From Cupriavidus lacunae (lineage in GTDB: Bacteria; Pseudomonadota; Gammaproteobacteria; Burkholderiales; Burkholderiaceae), in NCBI RefSeq assembly GCF_003353055.1, contig NZ_QKWJ01000003.1, positions 124,001 through 188,000 on the forward strand: a stretch of DNA of 64,000 nt, read 5' to 3'. This document shows positions 18,263 to 30,915 of the stretch, in pieces (the stretch's first letter is position 1; each line of letters opens with the position of its first letter). Under the pieces are notes generated by a model, which was not told the origin of the DNA, searched no databases, and was given only the letters and a program-made list of their open reading frames with translations. A program made the position numbers and the translations under genes.

Positions 18263-21200
18263 TTACACCAGCACCCGCTCGATGCCGCCGGCATTGGCCT
18301 TGGCCACGTACTCCGGCATCCAGTTCTCGCCCAGCAAATGCTTGGCCATCTCGATGACGATGTAGTCCGCCTGCACCGAGGCATCTTCCTTGTAGCGCGA
18401 CAGCCCCTGCAGGCACGACGGGCAGCTGGTCAGGATCTTGACGTCCCCGGTGAAGCCGTCGGCGCGCAGCTTGTCGGCACCCTTCGTCATTTCCTCTTCC
18501 TTGCGGAAGCGGACCTGGGTCGAGATATCCGGGCGGGTCACCGCCAGCGTGCCCGACTCGCCGCAGCAGCGCTCGTTCTTCTCGATCTTGCCCAGGCCGG
18601 TGTTGCCGCCCATCAGGTCGTTGACCAGCTTGGTCGGGTCCATGGTCTTGATCGGGGTGTGGCAGGGGTCGTGGTACATGTAGCGCGTACCGGTCACGCC
18701 TTCCAGCTTCACGCCCTTCTCGAGCAGGTACTCGTGGATATCGATAATGCGGCAGCCCGGGAAGATCTTGTCGAATTCATACCCTGCGAGCTGGTCATAG
18801 CACGTGCCGCAGCTGACCACCACGGTCTTGATGTCGAGGTAGTTCAGCGTGTTGGCCACGCGGTGGAACAGCACCCGGTTGTCGGTGACGATCTTCTCGG
18901 CCTTGTCATACTGGCCGTTGCCGCGCTGCGGATAGCCGCAGCACAGGTAGCCCGGCGGCAGCACGGTCTGCACGCCGACGTGCCACAGCATCGCCTGCGT
19001 GGCCAGCCCGACCTGCGAGAACAGCCGCTCCGAGCCGCAGCCCGGGAAGTAGAACACCGCTTCCGTTTCCGGCGTGGTCGCCTTCGGGTCGCGGATGATC
19101 GGCACGATCTCGTTGTCTTCGATATCGAGCAGCGCGCGCGCGGTCTTCTTGGGCAGGTTGCCCGGCATCTTCTTGTTGATGAAGTGGATCACCTGCTCGC
19201 GCACCGGCGGCTTGCCCACGGTGGCGGGCGGATGCGCGGTCTGCTTCTTCGCAAACTTCTTCAGCACCTCGTTGCCCAGGCGCTGCGCCTTGTAGCCCCA
19301 GTCGATCATGACCTTGCGGGTCAGGTTGATGGTCTCGGGGTTGGTGGCGTTCAGGAAGAACATCGACGCCGCGGTGCCGGGATTGAACTTCTTCTGCCCC
19401 ATCTTGCGCAGCAGGTTGCGCATGTTCATCGACACGTCGCCGAAGTCGATCTTGACCGGGCACGGCGTCACGCACTTGTGGCACACCGTGCAGTGGTCGG
19501 CCACGTCGGAGAACTCGTCCCAGTGCTTGATCGACACGCCGCGGCGGGTCTGCTCTTCATACAGGAAGGCCTCGACCAGCAGCGAAGTCGCCAGGATCTT
19601 GTTGCGCGGGCTGTACAGCAGATTGGCGCGCGGCACGTGGGTGGCGCACACCGGCTTGCACTTGCCGCAGCGCAGGCAGTCCTTGACGCTCTCGGCAATC
19701 GCGCCGATATCGCTCTGCTGCATGATGATCGACTCATGCCCCATCAGGCCGAACGACGGCGTGTAGGCATTGCGCAGGTCGGCGCCGGGCAAGAGCTTGC
19801 CCTTGTTGAAGCGGCCCTGCGGGTCAACTTTCTGCTTGTAGGTGCGGAAGTCGCCGATCTCTTCCTCGGTGAGGAATTCCAGCTTGGTGATGCCGATGCC
19901 GTGCTCGCCCGAGATCACGCCGTCGAGCGAACGCGCCAGGTCCATGATGCGGGCCACCGCGCGGTGCGCGTCCTGCAGCATGTCGTAGTCGTCGGAGTTG
20001 ACCGGGATGTTGGTGTGCACATTGCCGTCGCCGGCGTGCATGTGCAGCGCCACGAAGACGCGGCCGCGCAACACCTGCTTGTGGATCTTCTGCGCCTCGT
20101 CCAGGATCGGCTTGAATTCGCCGCCGTTGAAGATCTTGCGCAGCTCGGCGCGGACCTCGGTCTTCCAGGACACGCGGATGGTGCGGTCCTGCAGCAGGTG
20201 GAACACGGTGGCGTCCGGCTGCTGCGCCAGGCGCGCGTCGAACTCCTGGCCGAGCAGCCCCAGGCCATGCCCGATCAGCGAGGCCTTGGCCTGCGCCAGC
20301 GGCACGTCCATGTGGCCCTGCAGGTAGCGCCAGCGCGCGCGGATCTCGCGCAGCAGCGTCAGCGCGTGCTGCACGCGGTCTTCCAGCAACTCGGCGCTGG
20401 GGATCTCGTTGGCGTCGTCGCTACGGCCCAGCGGCAGGTTGCCGCGCGCAAAGAACGCTTCCAGCGTGTCGACCAGCTTGAGCTTGCTCTTGATCGACAG
20501 CTCGATATTGATGCGCTCGATGCCGTCGGTGTACTCGCCCATGCGGTTCAGCGGGATCACCACGTCTTCGTTGATCTTGAAGGCGTTGGTGTGCTTCGCA
20601 ATGGCAGCGGTGCGCGAACGGTCCAGCCAGAACTTCTTGCGGGCCTCGGGGCTGACGGCGATAAAGCCTTCGCCGCTCTTGCCGTTGGCCATGCGGATCA
20701 CTTCCGAGGTGGCGCGCGCCACGGCGTCTTCATCGTCGCCGACGATATCGCCGATCAGCACCATCTTCGGGAAGGCGTTGCGCTTGCTCTTGGTGGCATA
20801 ACCCACCGCGCGCAGGTAGCGCTCGTCCAGGTGCTCCAGGCCGGCCAGGATGGCGCCGCCGGGCTTCTTGGTCTCGGCGTCGAGGAAGTCCTTGATCTCG
20901 ACGATGCTCGGAATCGCGTCGCGTGCCTGGCCGAAGAATTCCAGGCACACCGTGCGGATGAACTTCGGCATGCGGTGCAGGATCCAGCGCGCGCTGGTGA
21001 TGATGCCGTCGCAGCCTTCCTTCTGCACGCCGGGCAGGCCCGCCAGGAACTTGTCGGTGACGTCCTTGCCCAGGCCTTCCTTGCGGAACTTGCGGCCTTC
21101 GATCGCCAGGGTCTCGGTGCGCAGCACCTTCTCGCCCGGGGCGCGGTTACCGTCGGACCACTTCAGTTCGAAGGTGGCCACCGGCACATCGTGGATCTTG

Positions 21201-22237
21201 CCCAGGTTGTGGTCCAGCCGGGTGATTTCCAGCCAGTTGCCTTCCGGGTCCACCATGCGCCACCAGGCCAGGTTGTCCAGCGCGGTGCCCCACAGCACGG
21301 CCTTCTTGCCGCCGGCGTTCATGGCCACGTTGCCGCCGATGCACGAGGCATCGATCGAGGTCGGGTCGACCGCGAACACCAGGCCGGCCTTGTCGGCCGC
21401 ATCGGCCACGCGGCGCGTCACCACGCCGGCGCCCGAGAAAATGGTCGCGACCTTGCGCGACACGCCGGGCAGGTCGGTTTCCTCGACCTGCCCGAGCTCC
21501 TCCAGCTTCTCGGTGTTGATCACCGCGCTCATCGGCGTCAGCGGCACGGCGCCGCCGGTATAGCCGGTGCCGCCCCCGCGCGGGATGATGGTCAGGCCGA
21601 GTTCGAAGCAGCCCTTGACCAGGCCGGCGATCTCTTCCTCGGTATCCGGCGTCAGCACCACGAACGGGTACTCCACGCGCCAGTCGGTGGCGTCGGTCAC
21701 GTGCGAGACGCGCGACAGGCCGTCGAACTTGATGTTGTCCTTCTGCGTGACCCGGCCCAGCACGCGCTGGGCGCGCTTGCGCAGGTCGTAGGCGGCGGCG
21801 AACTCGTTCTTGAAGTCCTCGATCGCCTGCTTGGCGAACACCACCAGCTGCTCCACGCGGTGCGAGCGGTCCTCGGCGGCGGGCTCGGCGTGCTCGGCAC
21901 GGTCGGCGGCGCGGCGCTTCTCGATCTCGCTCAGGCGGTGGTGCAGCGCGGTCACCAGCATCTGGCGGCGCTTGGGATTTTCCAGCAGGTCGTCCTGCAG
22001 GTAGGGATTGCGGCGGACCACCCAGATATCGCCCAGCACCTCGTACAGCATGCGGGCCGAGCGGCCGGTGCGGCGCTCGCTGCGCAGCTCGTCCAGGATG
22101 CGCCAGGCTTCCTCGCCGAGCAGGCGGATGACAATCTCGCGGTCCGAGAAGGACGTGTAGTTATAGGGAATTTCACGCAGGCGCGGCGGGGCGTCCTGCG
22201 CGGCGAGCTTGGCGTCGAGCACGAGTGGGGCGTTCAT
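18263..22237 (-). CDS. DUF3683-type FAD/Fe-S oxidoreductase (GlcD-GlcF-like fusion)
   Basis: About 1324 residues, a multidomain redox enzyme. An N-terminal DUF3683-like region (about 1-170) precedes a FAD-binding type 4 domain (about 190-400; [17 protein letters not shown]) and its FAD-oxidase C-terminal domain. Two ferredoxin-type clusters follow near 850 ([16 protein letters not shown]) and 915 ([14 protein letters not shown]). Two CCG domains lie at the C-terminus near 1065-1220 ([21 protein letters not shown]), as in GlcF and heterodisulfide reductases. The layout resembles D-lactate or glycolate dehydrogenases with electron transfer to quinone. The substrate is probably a 2-hydroxy acid, but this is inference. 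A palindrome lies about 100 bases upstream. Confidence 0.9.
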   Translation of the reverse strand: MNAPLVLDAKLAAQDAPPRLREIPYNYTSFSDREIVIRLLGEEAWRILDELRSERRTGRSARMLYEVLGDIWVVRRNPYLQDDLLENPKRRQMLVTALHHRLSEIEKRRAADRAEHAEPAAEDRSHRVEQLVVFAKQAIEDFKNEFAAAYDLRKRAQRVLGRVTQKDNIKFDGLSRVSHVTDATDWRVEYPFVVLTPDTEEEIAGLVKGCFELGLTIIPRGGGTGYTGGAVPLTPMSAVINTEKLEELGQVEETDLPGVSRKVATIFSGAGVVTRRVADAADKAGLVFAVDPTSIDASCIGGNVAMNAGGKKAVLWGTALDNLAWWRMVDPEGNWLEITRLDHNLGKIHDVPVATFELKWSDGNRAPGEKVLRTETLAIEGRKFRKEGLGKDVTDKFLAGLPGVQKEGCDGIITSARWILHRMPKFIRTVCLEFFGQARDAIPSIVEIKDFLDAETKKPGGAILAGLEHLDERYLRAVGYATKSKRNAFPKMVLIGDIVGDDEDAVARATSEVIRMANGKSGEGFIAVSPEARKKFWLDRSRTAAIAKHTNAFKINEDVVIPLNRMGEYTDGIERINIELSIKSKLKLVDTLEAFFARGNLPLGRSDDANEIPSAELLEDRVQHALTLLREIRARWRYLQGHMDVPLAQAKASLIGHGLGLLGQEFDARLAQQPDATVFHLLQDRTIRVSWKTEVRAELRKIFNGGEFKPILDEAQKIHKQVLRGRVFVALHMHAGDGNVHTNIPVNSDDYDMLQDAHRAVARIMDLARSLDGVISGEHGIGITKLEFLTEEEIGDFRTYKQKVDPQGRFNKGKLLPGADLRNAYTPSFGLMGHESIIMQQSDIGAIAESVKDCLRCGKCKPVCATHVPRANLLYSPRNKILATSLLVEAFLYEEQTRRGVSIKHWDEFSDVADHCTVCHKCVTPCPVKIDFGDVSMNMRNLLRKMGQKKFNPGTAASMFFLNATNPETINLTRKVMIDWGYKAQRLGNEVLKKFAKKQTAHPPATVGKPPVREQVIHFINKKMPGNLPKKTARALLDIEDNEIVPIIRDPKATTPETEAVFYFPGCGSERLFSQVGLATQAMLWHVGVQTVLPPGYLCCGYPQRGNGQYDKAEKIVTDNRVLFHRVANTLNYLDIKTVVVSCGTCYDQLAGYEFDKIFPGCRIIDIHEYLLEKGVKLEGVTGTRYMYHDPCHTPIKTMDPTKLVNDLMGGNTGLGKIEKNERCCGESGTLAVTRPDISTQVRFRKEEEMTKGADKLRADGFTGDVKILTSCPSCLQGLSRYKEDASVQADYIVIEMAKHLLGENWMPEYVAKANAGGIERVLV

Positions 22238-22338
22238 TGGGGGACCGCTTCCTGCTGCGCACGGGGACTGTGCGCGAATCGTTCATTAAAGCGCGATTGT
22301 ACTGCAAGGCCCGGTTTCGCCGCACCGCAACATCGAGG

Positions 22339-22361
22339 AATCCTTGTTGGAACAAGGGATT
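22339..22361. promoter_or_regulatory. Palindrome upstream of the FAD/Fe-S oxidoreductase
   Basis: The sequence contains CTTGTTGGAACAAG, a perfect 6-2-6 inverted repeat, flanked by AATC and GATT so that the dyad extends to about ten bases per side with one unpaired base. It lies about 100 bases upstream of the oxidoreductase start and lacks a T-tract, so an operator is more likely than a terminator. The binding protein is unknown. Confidence 0.4.
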
Positions 22362-22417
22362 AGGCGACATTTCGGCCTGGCAACGGCGCCCCACGGCGGT
22401 GCCGGCAGCGCACCGGG

Positions 22418-22996
22418 TCAGAACCAGGCCTTGAACATTTGCGCAATGTTGTGCCAAAAGCTGTCCGGGATCCACAGCAGGCTGGCGGTCATGAACAGGT
22501 AGCGCAGGAACTTGCCGACCGCCATCCAGGCCAGGCTGGGCCAGAACGGAAGGCGCAGCCAGCCGGCTAAAGTGCACAACGGATCACCAATGCCAGGCAA
22601 CCACGAGACCAGCAGCGTGGGCGGCCCGAGCCGGCGCATCCAGCGGAAGTACCGGGCATCAAGCTTGGGCTTGGGCGGCTTGCGCGCGTGCTCGCGGTGC
22701 GCCTCGTGCTCGGCTTCGTGCTCGCGCGCCCGGCGCCGCCTGTGGTAGCGCACCAGCGCCAGCTTGGCGGCGTAGCCCAGCCACCAGTCGATAGCGCCGC
22801 CGACCGTGTTGCCAGCGGTGGCCACGATGATCGCCGGCCAGAACATTTCCGGATTGAGCTTGACGTAGCCGAACACCGCCGGCTCCGAGCCCAGCGGCAG
22901 CAGCGTGGCCGAGACCAGGCTGACGATAAAGATGGCAGGCAGCCCCACCTTCGGCAGGGCAAGGGTCTCGAACAGCCAGGCGAAAAAAGCTTCCAT
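22418..22996 (-). CDS. YqaA/DedA-like (SNARE-associated) membrane protein
   Basis: About 192 residues with several hydrophobic helices (VGLPAIFIVSLVSATLLPLG; FWPAIIVATAGNTVGGAIDW). The DedA-type re-entrant segment is visible as PTLLVSWLPGIGDPLCTLAG followed by LRLPFWPSLAWMAVGKFLRY. A charged His/Arg-rich insert (HRRRRAREHEAEHEAHREH) sits in the middle. YqaA is a short DedA relative; DedA proteins are proposed lipid or cation transporters/scramblases. The ATG at 22996 is just before the first helix. It is on the minus strand, upstream of the oxidoreductase gene, from which it is separated by the palindrome. Confidence 0.82.
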   Translation of the reverse strand: MEAFFAWLFETLALPKVGLPAIFIVSLVSATLLPLGSEPAVFGYVKLNPEMFWPAIIVATAGNTVGGAIDWWLGYAAKLALVRYHRRRRAREHEAEHEAHREHARKPPKPKLDARYFRWMRRLGPPTLLVSWLPGIGDPLCTLAGWLRLPFWPSLAWMAVGKFLRYLFMTASLLWIPDSFWHNIAQMFKAWF

Positions 22997-23277
22997 GTCA
23001 GCGGGTTCGCAAGCGCACGCATGGCGCGCGGCCATTCTAGCAGCGCGGCCCGCCCCCCTTTCGGGTTGCGGGCAATCCACATGGCAGGGGCGCAGGTTTT
23101 GTGATTAACTGTTAGAGCCTGTCGCGGCCGATCGTTCGCCGACCGCAGGGAATATCGCACCCTCAGCACCCATATCACGAAATAGCCGTATCAAGCGGCA
23201 GTACCGCGCAGTGGCCAGTCCCGCGCAGTGACCTTTCGGGAAGTTGGCCATGCGCGTCCACCCACATGGAGACAAGC

Positions 23278-23775
23278 ATGGCGATCCCTATCCGCCTGAC
23301 GGTCAACGGCAAGTCCGTTGACGCGCAGGTAGAACCCAACACCCTCCTGGTCCAGTTCCTGCGCGAACAGCTGCGCCTGACCGGCACCCACGTCGGCTGC
23401 GACACCGCGCAGTGCGGCGCCTGCACGGTCCACCTGGATGGCCGGGCGGTCAAGTCGTGCAATATCCTCGCGGTCCAGGCCGACGGCGGCGCCGTGACCA
23501 CCATCGAAGGCCTGGCCGGCGACAGGATCGGCAACGGGCTGCATCCGATGCAGGAAGCCTTCCGCGAATGCCACGGCCTGCAATGCGGCTTCTGCACGCC
23601 CGGCATGGTGATGAGCGCCACCGCGCTGGTGCAGGAACACCCGGGCGCAGATGCCGCCACCATCCGCGCGCACCTGGAAGGCAACCTGTGCCGCTGCACG
23701 GGGTACCACAATATCGTGCGCGCGGTGCAGCAGGGCCAGGCAGCCATGCAGGGCACCGCCGCCAGCGCGGAATAA
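23278..23775 (+). CDS. Molybdenum hydroxylase small subunit, [2Fe-2S] (CoxS-like)
   Basis: About 165 residues. It carries two [2Fe-2S] clusters: a plant-ferredoxin-type site ([20 protein letters not shown], completed by SC in VKSC) and a four-helix site ([11 protein letters not shown] and [12 protein letters not shown]). It passes electrons from the molybdenum site of the large subunit to FAD in the medium subunit. The start at ATG 23278 ([11 protein letters not shown]) has GGAGA upstream; an ATG four codons earlier is the alternative. It is the first gene of a plus-strand operon, 12 bases before the large subunit gene. Confidence 0.93.
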   Translation: MAIPIRLTVNGKSVDAQVEPNTLLVQFLREQLRLTGTHVGCDTAQCGACTVHLDGRAVKSCNILAVQADGGAVTTIEGLAGDRIGNGLHPMQEAFRECHGLQCGFCTPGMVMSATALVQEHPGADAATIRAHLEGNLCRCTGYHNIVRAVQQGQAAMQGTAASAE

Positions 23776-23787
23776 GGGGGACCGGCC

Positions 23788-26163
<2,376 letters not shown>

Positions 26164-26190
26164 TCGACGCACACCGCAAAGGAAACCGAC

Positions 26191-26991
26191 ATGTACGCAT
26201 TCAATTTTGAACGCGCCGCGGATGCCAAGGCGGCCGTGGCCACGCTCAAGGCCGATCCCGATGCCAAGTTCCTCGGCGGCGGCCAGAGCCTGCTGGCCGC
26301 GATGAAGCTGCGGCTGGCACAGCCCTCGGTGCTGGTCGATGTGGTGCGCATTCCCGGCATGGCCGAGATCCGCGTCGAAGGCAATGAGATCGTGGTCGGC
26401 GCCGCCGCGCGCCATGCCGACGTGGCCGAGAACGCCGAGGTGCGCCGGCGCATCCCGGCGCTGGCGGCACTGGCCGGCGGCATCGGCGACCGCCAGGTGC
26501 GCGCGATGGGCACCATCGGCGGCGCACTGGCCAATGACGATCCCGCTGCCGACTATCCAGCGGGCGTGCTGGGGCTGGGCGCGACCGTGGTCACCGACCG
26601 CCGCACCATTGCAGCGGACGACTTCTTCAAGGGCCTCTATGAAACCGCGCTGGAACCGGACGAACTGATCACCGCGGTGCGCTTCCCGATCCCGGACCAG
26701 GCTGCCTATGCCAAGTTCCCTAACCCGGCCTCGCGCTTTGCGCTGGTGGGCGTGATGGTGGCGCGTACCGGCAACACGGTGCGCGTGGCGGTGACGGGCG
26801 CGGCCGACAGCGTGTTCCGCTGCCAGCCGCTGGAGCAGGCGCTGTCGGGCAGTTTCACGGCGCAGGCGGCGCGCGGGGTGAAGGTGGATGCGTCAACGCT
26901 GAACGCCGACCTGCATGCGTCGACGGAATACCGGGCGCATCTGATCCCGGTGCTGGCGGCGCGGGCGGTGGAGACGGCGGCGAAGGGGTAG
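26191..26991 (+). CDS. Molybdenum hydroxylase medium subunit, FAD-binding (CoxM-like)
   Basis: About 266 residues. The FAD-binding motifs of this family are visible: LGGGQSLLAAMKLRLAQP and MGTIGGALANDDPAADYP. A CO dehydrogenase flavoprotein C-terminal domain follows (ASRFALVGVMVARTGNTVRV). The subunit moves electrons from the Fe-S clusters to the acceptor. A good ribosome site (AAAGGAAA) precedes the ATG at 26191, which lies 27 bases after the large-subunit stop codon. Just downstream, a REP-like repeat separates it from the maturation genes. Confidence 0.93.
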   Translation: MYAFNFERAADAKAAVATLKADPDAKFLGGGQSLLAAMKLRLAQPSVLVDVVRIPGMAEIRVEGNEIVVGAAARHADVAENAEVRRRIPALAALAGGIGDRQVRAMGTIGGALANDDPAADYPAGVLGLGATVVTDRRTIAADDFFKGLYETALEPDELITAVRFPIPDQAAYAKFPNPASRFALVGVMVARTGNTVRVAVTGAADSVFRCQPLEQALSGSFTAQAARGVKVDASTLNADLHASTEYRAHLIPVLAARAVETAAKG

Positions 26992-27021
26992 CGCGAGTTT
27001 CACCTCAACCCATTGTGGTCT

Positions 27022-27140
27022 CCCCTCTCCCGCACGGCGGGAGAGGGGTCGGGGGAGAGGGCCAGCGCTTGAATCAAGCGTTATTGCGCGCGAACCTCCT
27101 GCCCTCTCCCCCTGCCCCTCTCCCGCAAGCGGGAGAGGGG
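27022..27140. repeat. REP-like double hairpin between CoxM-like and MoxR genes
   Basis: Two near-identical hairpins with arms CCCCTCTCCCGC and GCGGGAGAGGGG occur at 27022-27048 and 27115-27140, flanking a small hairpin CGCTTGAATCAAGCG at 27066-27080. The order and inverted outer copies (with GGGGGAGAGGGC against GCCCTCTCCCCC) resemble a bacterial interspersed mosaic element. It may dampen expression or stabilise the upstream mRNA within the operon; this effect is inferred. Confidence 0.8.
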
Positions 27141-27179
27141 AGCAAACCGCCGGCACCCTTTCCGCGTCGGCACAAAAGA

Positions 27180-28082
27180 ATGCTCATGCTGCCCACCTCC
27201 ATCGACGACACCATCGCCCAGCTCGAACGCCAGCAATACTTCGCCGACCGCGAGACCGCCACGGTGCTCTATCTCGCCATGCGCATGCAGCGGCCGCTGT
27301 TCCTGGAAGGCGAGCCCGGCGTCGGCAAGACCGCCATGGCGCATGCGATGGCGGGGGTGCTCGGCACGCGGCTGCTGCGGCTGCAATGCTATGAAGGACT
27401 GGATGCCGCCAGCGCGCTGTACGAATGGGACTACCCGCGCCAGATCATGGCGCTGCGCCTGGCCGAGGCGCGCGGCGAGCGGCCCGAGGCGCAGTCGCTG
27501 TACCACGACGACTTCCTGCTCAAGCGCCCGCTGCTGGAAGCGCTGCTGCCCGACCCCGCGGCGCCCGACGTGCCGCGCGTGCTGCTGATCGACGAGATCG
27601 ACCGCGCCGACGAGCCGTTCGAAGCCTTTCTGCTGGAAATACTGTCCGAATTCCAGGTATCGATCCCCGAGATCGGCGTGATCCGCGCCGAGCGCCCGCC
27701 GCTGATCGTGATTACCTCCAACCGCACGCGCGAAGTGCACGACGCGCTCAAGCGCCGCTGCCTGTACCAGTGGATGGGCTACCCCGCGCGCGACCGCGAA
27801 CTGCAGATCGTGGCCGCGCGCGCACCCGAGGCCGCCGCCGCGCTGCAGACCCAGGCGATCGACTTTATCCACCGGCTGCGCGGCATCGACCTGTTCAAGG
27901 CGCCCGGCATCGCCGAGGCCATCGACTGGTGCCGCGCGCTGTCGGCACTGGGCGCGACCGAGCTCGATCCGCAGTCCGTGCGCGACACGCTGGGCGTGCT
28001 GCTCAAGTACCAGGACGACCTGGCGCGCGTGGACGGCCCCACCGTGGCCGAACTGCTGGCGGGTGCCGCGCCGGGAGGCTGA
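27180..28082 (+). CDS. MoxR family AAA+ ATPase (CoxD-like)
   Basis: About 300 residues. Walker A reads LEGEPGVGKTAMAHAMAGV and Walker B LLIDEIDRADEPFEAFLLE; sensor 1 is in VITSNRTREVHDALKRRC. MoxR ATPases of this type act with VWA proteins (CoxE) as chaperones that insert or finish the metal centre of molybdenum hydroxylases. The start ATG at 27180 (MLMLPTSIDD) was chosen; an ATG two codons on is equally likely. It sits immediately before the coxE-like gene with two bases between them. Confidence 0.9.
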   Translation: MLMLPTSIDDTIAQLERQQYFADRETATVLYLAMRMQRPLFLEGEPGVGKTAMAHAMAGVLGTRLLRLQCYEGLDAASALYEWDYPRQIMALRLAEARGERPEAQSLYHDDFLLKRPLLEALLPDPAAPDVPRVLLIDEIDRADEPFEAFLLEILSEFQVSIPEIGVIRAERPPLIVITSNRTREVHDALKRRCLYQWMGYPARDRELQIVAARAPEAAAALQTQAIDFIHRLRGIDLFKAPGIAEAIDWCRALSALGATELDPQSVRDTLGVLLKYQDDLARVDGPTVAELLAGAAPGG

Positions 28083-28084
28083 AA

Positions 28085-29341
28085 GTGGCCACTCTGCACG
28101 CCGCTGTACGACCTGCCCCACCGGCGCTGCCGGTGCTGGCGCGCAACGTCACGCACTTCATGCGGCTGTTGCGCGACGGCGGCTTCGCGCTGTCGCCGGC
28201 CCATGCGGTCGATGCCTTGCACGCGCTGCGCCATGTCGATATCGGCCAGCGCGACGAGGTGCGTGCCGCGCTGGCGGCGCTGGTGCTGTCCGGCCCCGAC
28301 CAGCGCCCGCTGTTCGATGCCGCCTTCGACCTGTTCTGGCGCGACCCCGACTGGGAGGGCAAGCTGCGCGCGCTGCTGCTGCCGCGCGTCGATAGCGGGG
28401 CCCCGCCGCCGAAGCGCAGCAACCGGCTGGCCGATGCGTTGGCTGCGCGCCAGCCCGAGCCGCCGTCGCGCCCGGCACAGGGTGAGGCCGAGCGCATCCA
28501 CGTGCCGCTGACGTTTTCCGACCAGGAGCAGCTGGCACAGCGCGACTTCGAGACCCTGACCGCGCAGGAATGGCGCGCGCTGCAGCACCTGGTGCGCACG
28601 CGCCGCGCCCACCTGGCCATGCAGCGCACCCGCCGCCTGCGCGCCGCCACCTGCGGCACCCATGCCGACCTGCGCGCCAGCGCGCGCCTGGCGGTGCGCC
28701 AGCATGGCGAGTGGCTGCGCTGGAAGTTCCGCAAGCACGCCGAGCGCAAGCCGCCGGTGGTGCTGCTGCTCGACATCTCCGGCTCGATGAGCCAGTACTC
28801 GCGCGCGGTGCTGTACTTCTGCCATGCGCTGATGCAGTCGCGCGAGCGGCTGTCGGTGTTCCTGTTCGGCACGCGGCTGACCAACATCACCCGCTCGATG
28901 CGCGAACGCGACCCGGACGAGGCCGTCGCGGTGATCACCGGCCAAGTGCGCGACTGGGCCGGCGGCACCCGCATCGGCGCCGCGCTGGCGAGCTTCAACC
29001 GCCACTGGGCGCGGCGCACGCTGTCCGGGCGCGCCACCGTGCTGCTGGTCACCGACGGGCTGGACCACGAGCAGATCGACCTGCTGGGCGACGAGATGGC
29101 GCGCCTGCGCCGCTTTGCGCACCGCATCGTCTGGCTCAACCCGCTGCTGCGCTACCCCGGCTTCACCCCGCAGGCGCGTGGCGTGCAAGCCATCCTGCCG
29201 CACGTCGACGCGCTGCGCTCCGCCCACAACCTGGACAGCCTGCTGGCGCTCGAGACGCTGCTGTCCGACCACGGCGGCCCGCCCCGGGCCACCACCCCTG
29301 CCCTCGCCACGCATCACAAGGAAGCCCCGCCATGGAAATGA
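28085..29341 (+). CDS. VWA domain protein CoxE-like
   Basis: About 418 residues. The von Willebrand A domain carries the MIDAS motif LLDISGSMSQYSR near residue 235 and the later acidic site LVTDGLDHEQID. The N-terminal part (FMRLLRDGGFALSPAHAVDAL) is typical of CoxE. It works with the adjacent MoxR ATPase in maturing the molybdenum hydroxylase. The start is a GTG at 28085, with GGGAGG ending five bases upstream. It overlaps coxG by ten bases, suggesting coupled translation. Confidence 0.9.
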   Translation: MATLHAAVRPAPPALPVLARNVTHFMRLLRDGGFALSPAHAVDALHALRHVDIGQRDEVRAALAALVLSGPDQRPLFDAAFDLFWRDPDWEGKLRALLLPRVDSGAPPPKRSNRLADALAARQPEPPSRPAQGEAERIHVPLTFSDQEQLAQRDFETLTAQEWRALQHLVRTRRAHLAMQRTRRLRAATCGTHADLRASARLAVRQHGEWLRWKFRKHAERKPPVVLLLDISGSMSQYSRAVLYFCHALMQSRERLSVFLFGTRLTNITRSMRERDPDEAVAVITGQVRDWAGGTRIGAALASFNRHWARRTLSGRATVLLVTDGLDHEQIDLLGDEMARLRRFAHRIVWLNPLLRYPGFTPQARGVQAILPHVDALRSAHNLDSLLALETLLSDHGGPPRATTPALATHHKEAPPWK

Positions 29342-29886
29342 ACCAGAGCCAGCGCCTGCCGGTCCCGCAGCAGGTGGCATGGGAAGCGCTCAACGACACC
29401 GAGCTGCTCAAGCAATGCATCCCCGGATGTGAGAGTATCGAGCCCGACGGCGACAACGCCTACCTGCTGGCCCTGACGGCCGCGGTGGGCCCGGTCAAGG
29501 CGCGCTTCAAGGGCCGCATGGCGCTGGAAGACATCCAGGCCCCCGACAGCTACACCATCCGTTTCGACGGCCAGGGTGGCGCCGCCGGGTTCGGCAAGGG
29601 CACCGCCCGCGTCCGGCTCGAGCCCGACGGCGACGAGACTGTGCTGAGCTACACCGTCGACGCCCACGTGGGCGGCAAGCTCGCGCAGATCGGCTCGCGG
29701 CTGGTGGATGCCGCGGCGCGCAAGATGGCCGACACCTTCTTTGCGCGCTTCACCGAGGCATTGACGCCGGACAATACAGAAACGCCAGCGGCCGAGGGCG
29801 CCCCCGCCGCAGCCGCCGGCGACAATGAACCGACAGAGGAACCGAAGCGGAAACGATCATGGACAGCGTGGATCTCGAAGTCCTGA
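29332..29886 (+). CDS. CoxG-like SRPBCC carbon monoxide dehydrogenase subunit G
   Basis: About 184 residues. The SRPBCC/CoxG fold is seen in VPQQVAWEALNDTELLKQC followed by IPGCESIEP, and in GPVKARFKGRMALEDI. In Oligotropha, CoxG helps anchor CO dehydrogenase at the membrane. Here the C-terminus is an Ala/Glu-rich linker ending in a basic tail (EPKRKRSWTAWISKS) that could touch lipid. The ATG at 29332 overlaps the coxE-like stop; a second ATG is two codons downstream. It overlaps the XdhC gene by 28 bases. Confidence 0.88.
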   Translation: MEMNQSQRLPVPQQVAWEALNDTELLKQCIPGCESIEPDGDNAYLLALTAAVGPVKARFKGRMALEDIQAPDSYTIRFDGQGGAAGFGKGTARVRLEPDGDETVLSYTVDAHVGGKLAQIGSRLVDAAARKMADTFFARFTEALTPDNTETPAAEGAPAAAAGDNEPTEEPKRKRSWTAWISKS

Positions 29887-30896
29887 AGAACAGCGTGCAG
29901 TGGCAGCAGCAAGGCCATCGCGTGCTGCTGGTCACGGTAGTGCGGACCTGGGGCTCGTCGCCCCGGCCCGAAGGCGCGATGCTGGCCGTGCGCGACGACG
30001 GCCTGGTGGTGGGCTCGGTCTCGGGCGGCTGCATCGAGGACGACATCATCGACCGCGTGCGCCGGCAAGGCATCACCGCCGACCACCCGGAAGCGATCAA
30101 GTACGGCATCAGCGCCGAGGAAGCCCACCGCTTCGGGCTGCCGTGCGGCGGCACCATCGAACTGGTCACCGAACCGCTGACCCCGGCCAGCGGCATTGCC
30201 GAACTGCTCGACGCCGTGGAAAACGGCCGCCTGGTCGCGCGTACGCTGGACATGGCCACCGGCACCGCCACGCTGGGTCCGGCCAACGCCACCGACGGCC
30301 TGGTCTTCGACGGCAAGATGCTGCTGACCATCCACGGCCCGCGCTACCGCATGCTGGTGATCGGCGCCGGCCAGCTGTCCAAGTACCTGTGCCAGATCGC
30401 CGTGGGCCTGGGCTTCCAGGTCACCGTATGCGACCCGCGCGAGGAATACACCGAGACCTGGGACATCCCCGGCGTGACCATGGTGCGCACCATGCCGGAC
30501 GACACCGTCACCGAGATGAAGCTGGACGAGCGCTGCGCAGTGATCGCGCTCACGCACGACCCCAAGCTCGATGACCTGGCATTGATGGAAGCGCTGCGCA
30601 CCCGGGCCTTCTATGTGGGCGCGCTGGGTTCGCGCCGCAACAACCAGGCGCGCCGCGAACGGCTCAAGGAATTCGACCTGACCGAGCTGCAGCTGGCGCG
30701 GCTGCATGGCCCCGTGGGCATCTACATCGGCAGCCGCACGCCGCCGGAGATTGCCATCTCGATCCTGGCCGAGGTGATCGCCGCCAGGAACCACGTATCG
30801 CTGCCCGACATCCTGCAGGTGGAAGGCGCCAAGGCCGCGCGCGAGATGGCTGCCAGCACCGGCAGCGGCTGCGACGTCGCCCCCGACCCCACCTGA
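29859..30896 (+). CDS. XdhC/CoxI family molybdenum cofactor maturation protein
   Basis: About 345 residues. An XdhC_CoxI domain (RTWGSSPRPEGAMLAVRDD; GSVSGGCIEDDIIDRV) is followed by the Rossmann-type XdhC domain (MLVIGAGQLSKYLCQIAVG; ALGSRRNNQARRERL). XdhC proteins bind the molybdenum cofactor, promote its sulfuration or nucleotide modification, and hand it to the apo-enzyme. Its gene overlaps the end of coxG by 28 bases, so the two must be expressed together. The MocA-like gene follows after 19 bases. Confidence 0.92.
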   Translation: MDSVDLEVLKNSVQWQQQGHRVLLVTVVRTWGSSPRPEGAMLAVRDDGLVVGSVSGGCIEDDIIDRVRRQGITADHPEAIKYGISAEEAHRFGLPCGGTIELVTEPLTPASGIAELLDAVENGRLVARTLDMATGTATLGPANATDGLVFDGKMLLTIHGPRYRMLVIGAGQLSKYLCQIAVGLGFQVTVCDPREEYTETWDIPGVTMVRTMPDDTVTEMKLDERCAVIALTHDPKLDDLALMEALRTRAFYVGALGSRRNNQARRERLKEFDLTELQLARLHGPVGIYIGSRTPPEIAISILAEVIAARNHVSLPDILQVEGAKAAREMAASTGSGCDVAPDPT

Positions 30897-30915
30897 CGAC
30901 TTAGCGAGTGCCGCC

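Noticed and set aside
17693..22363. A 1556-codon open frame on the plus strand
   Set aside because: It is antisense to the FAD/Fe-S oxidoreductase gene and its product is His/Gln/Arg-rich, as expected for a high-GC shadow frame.
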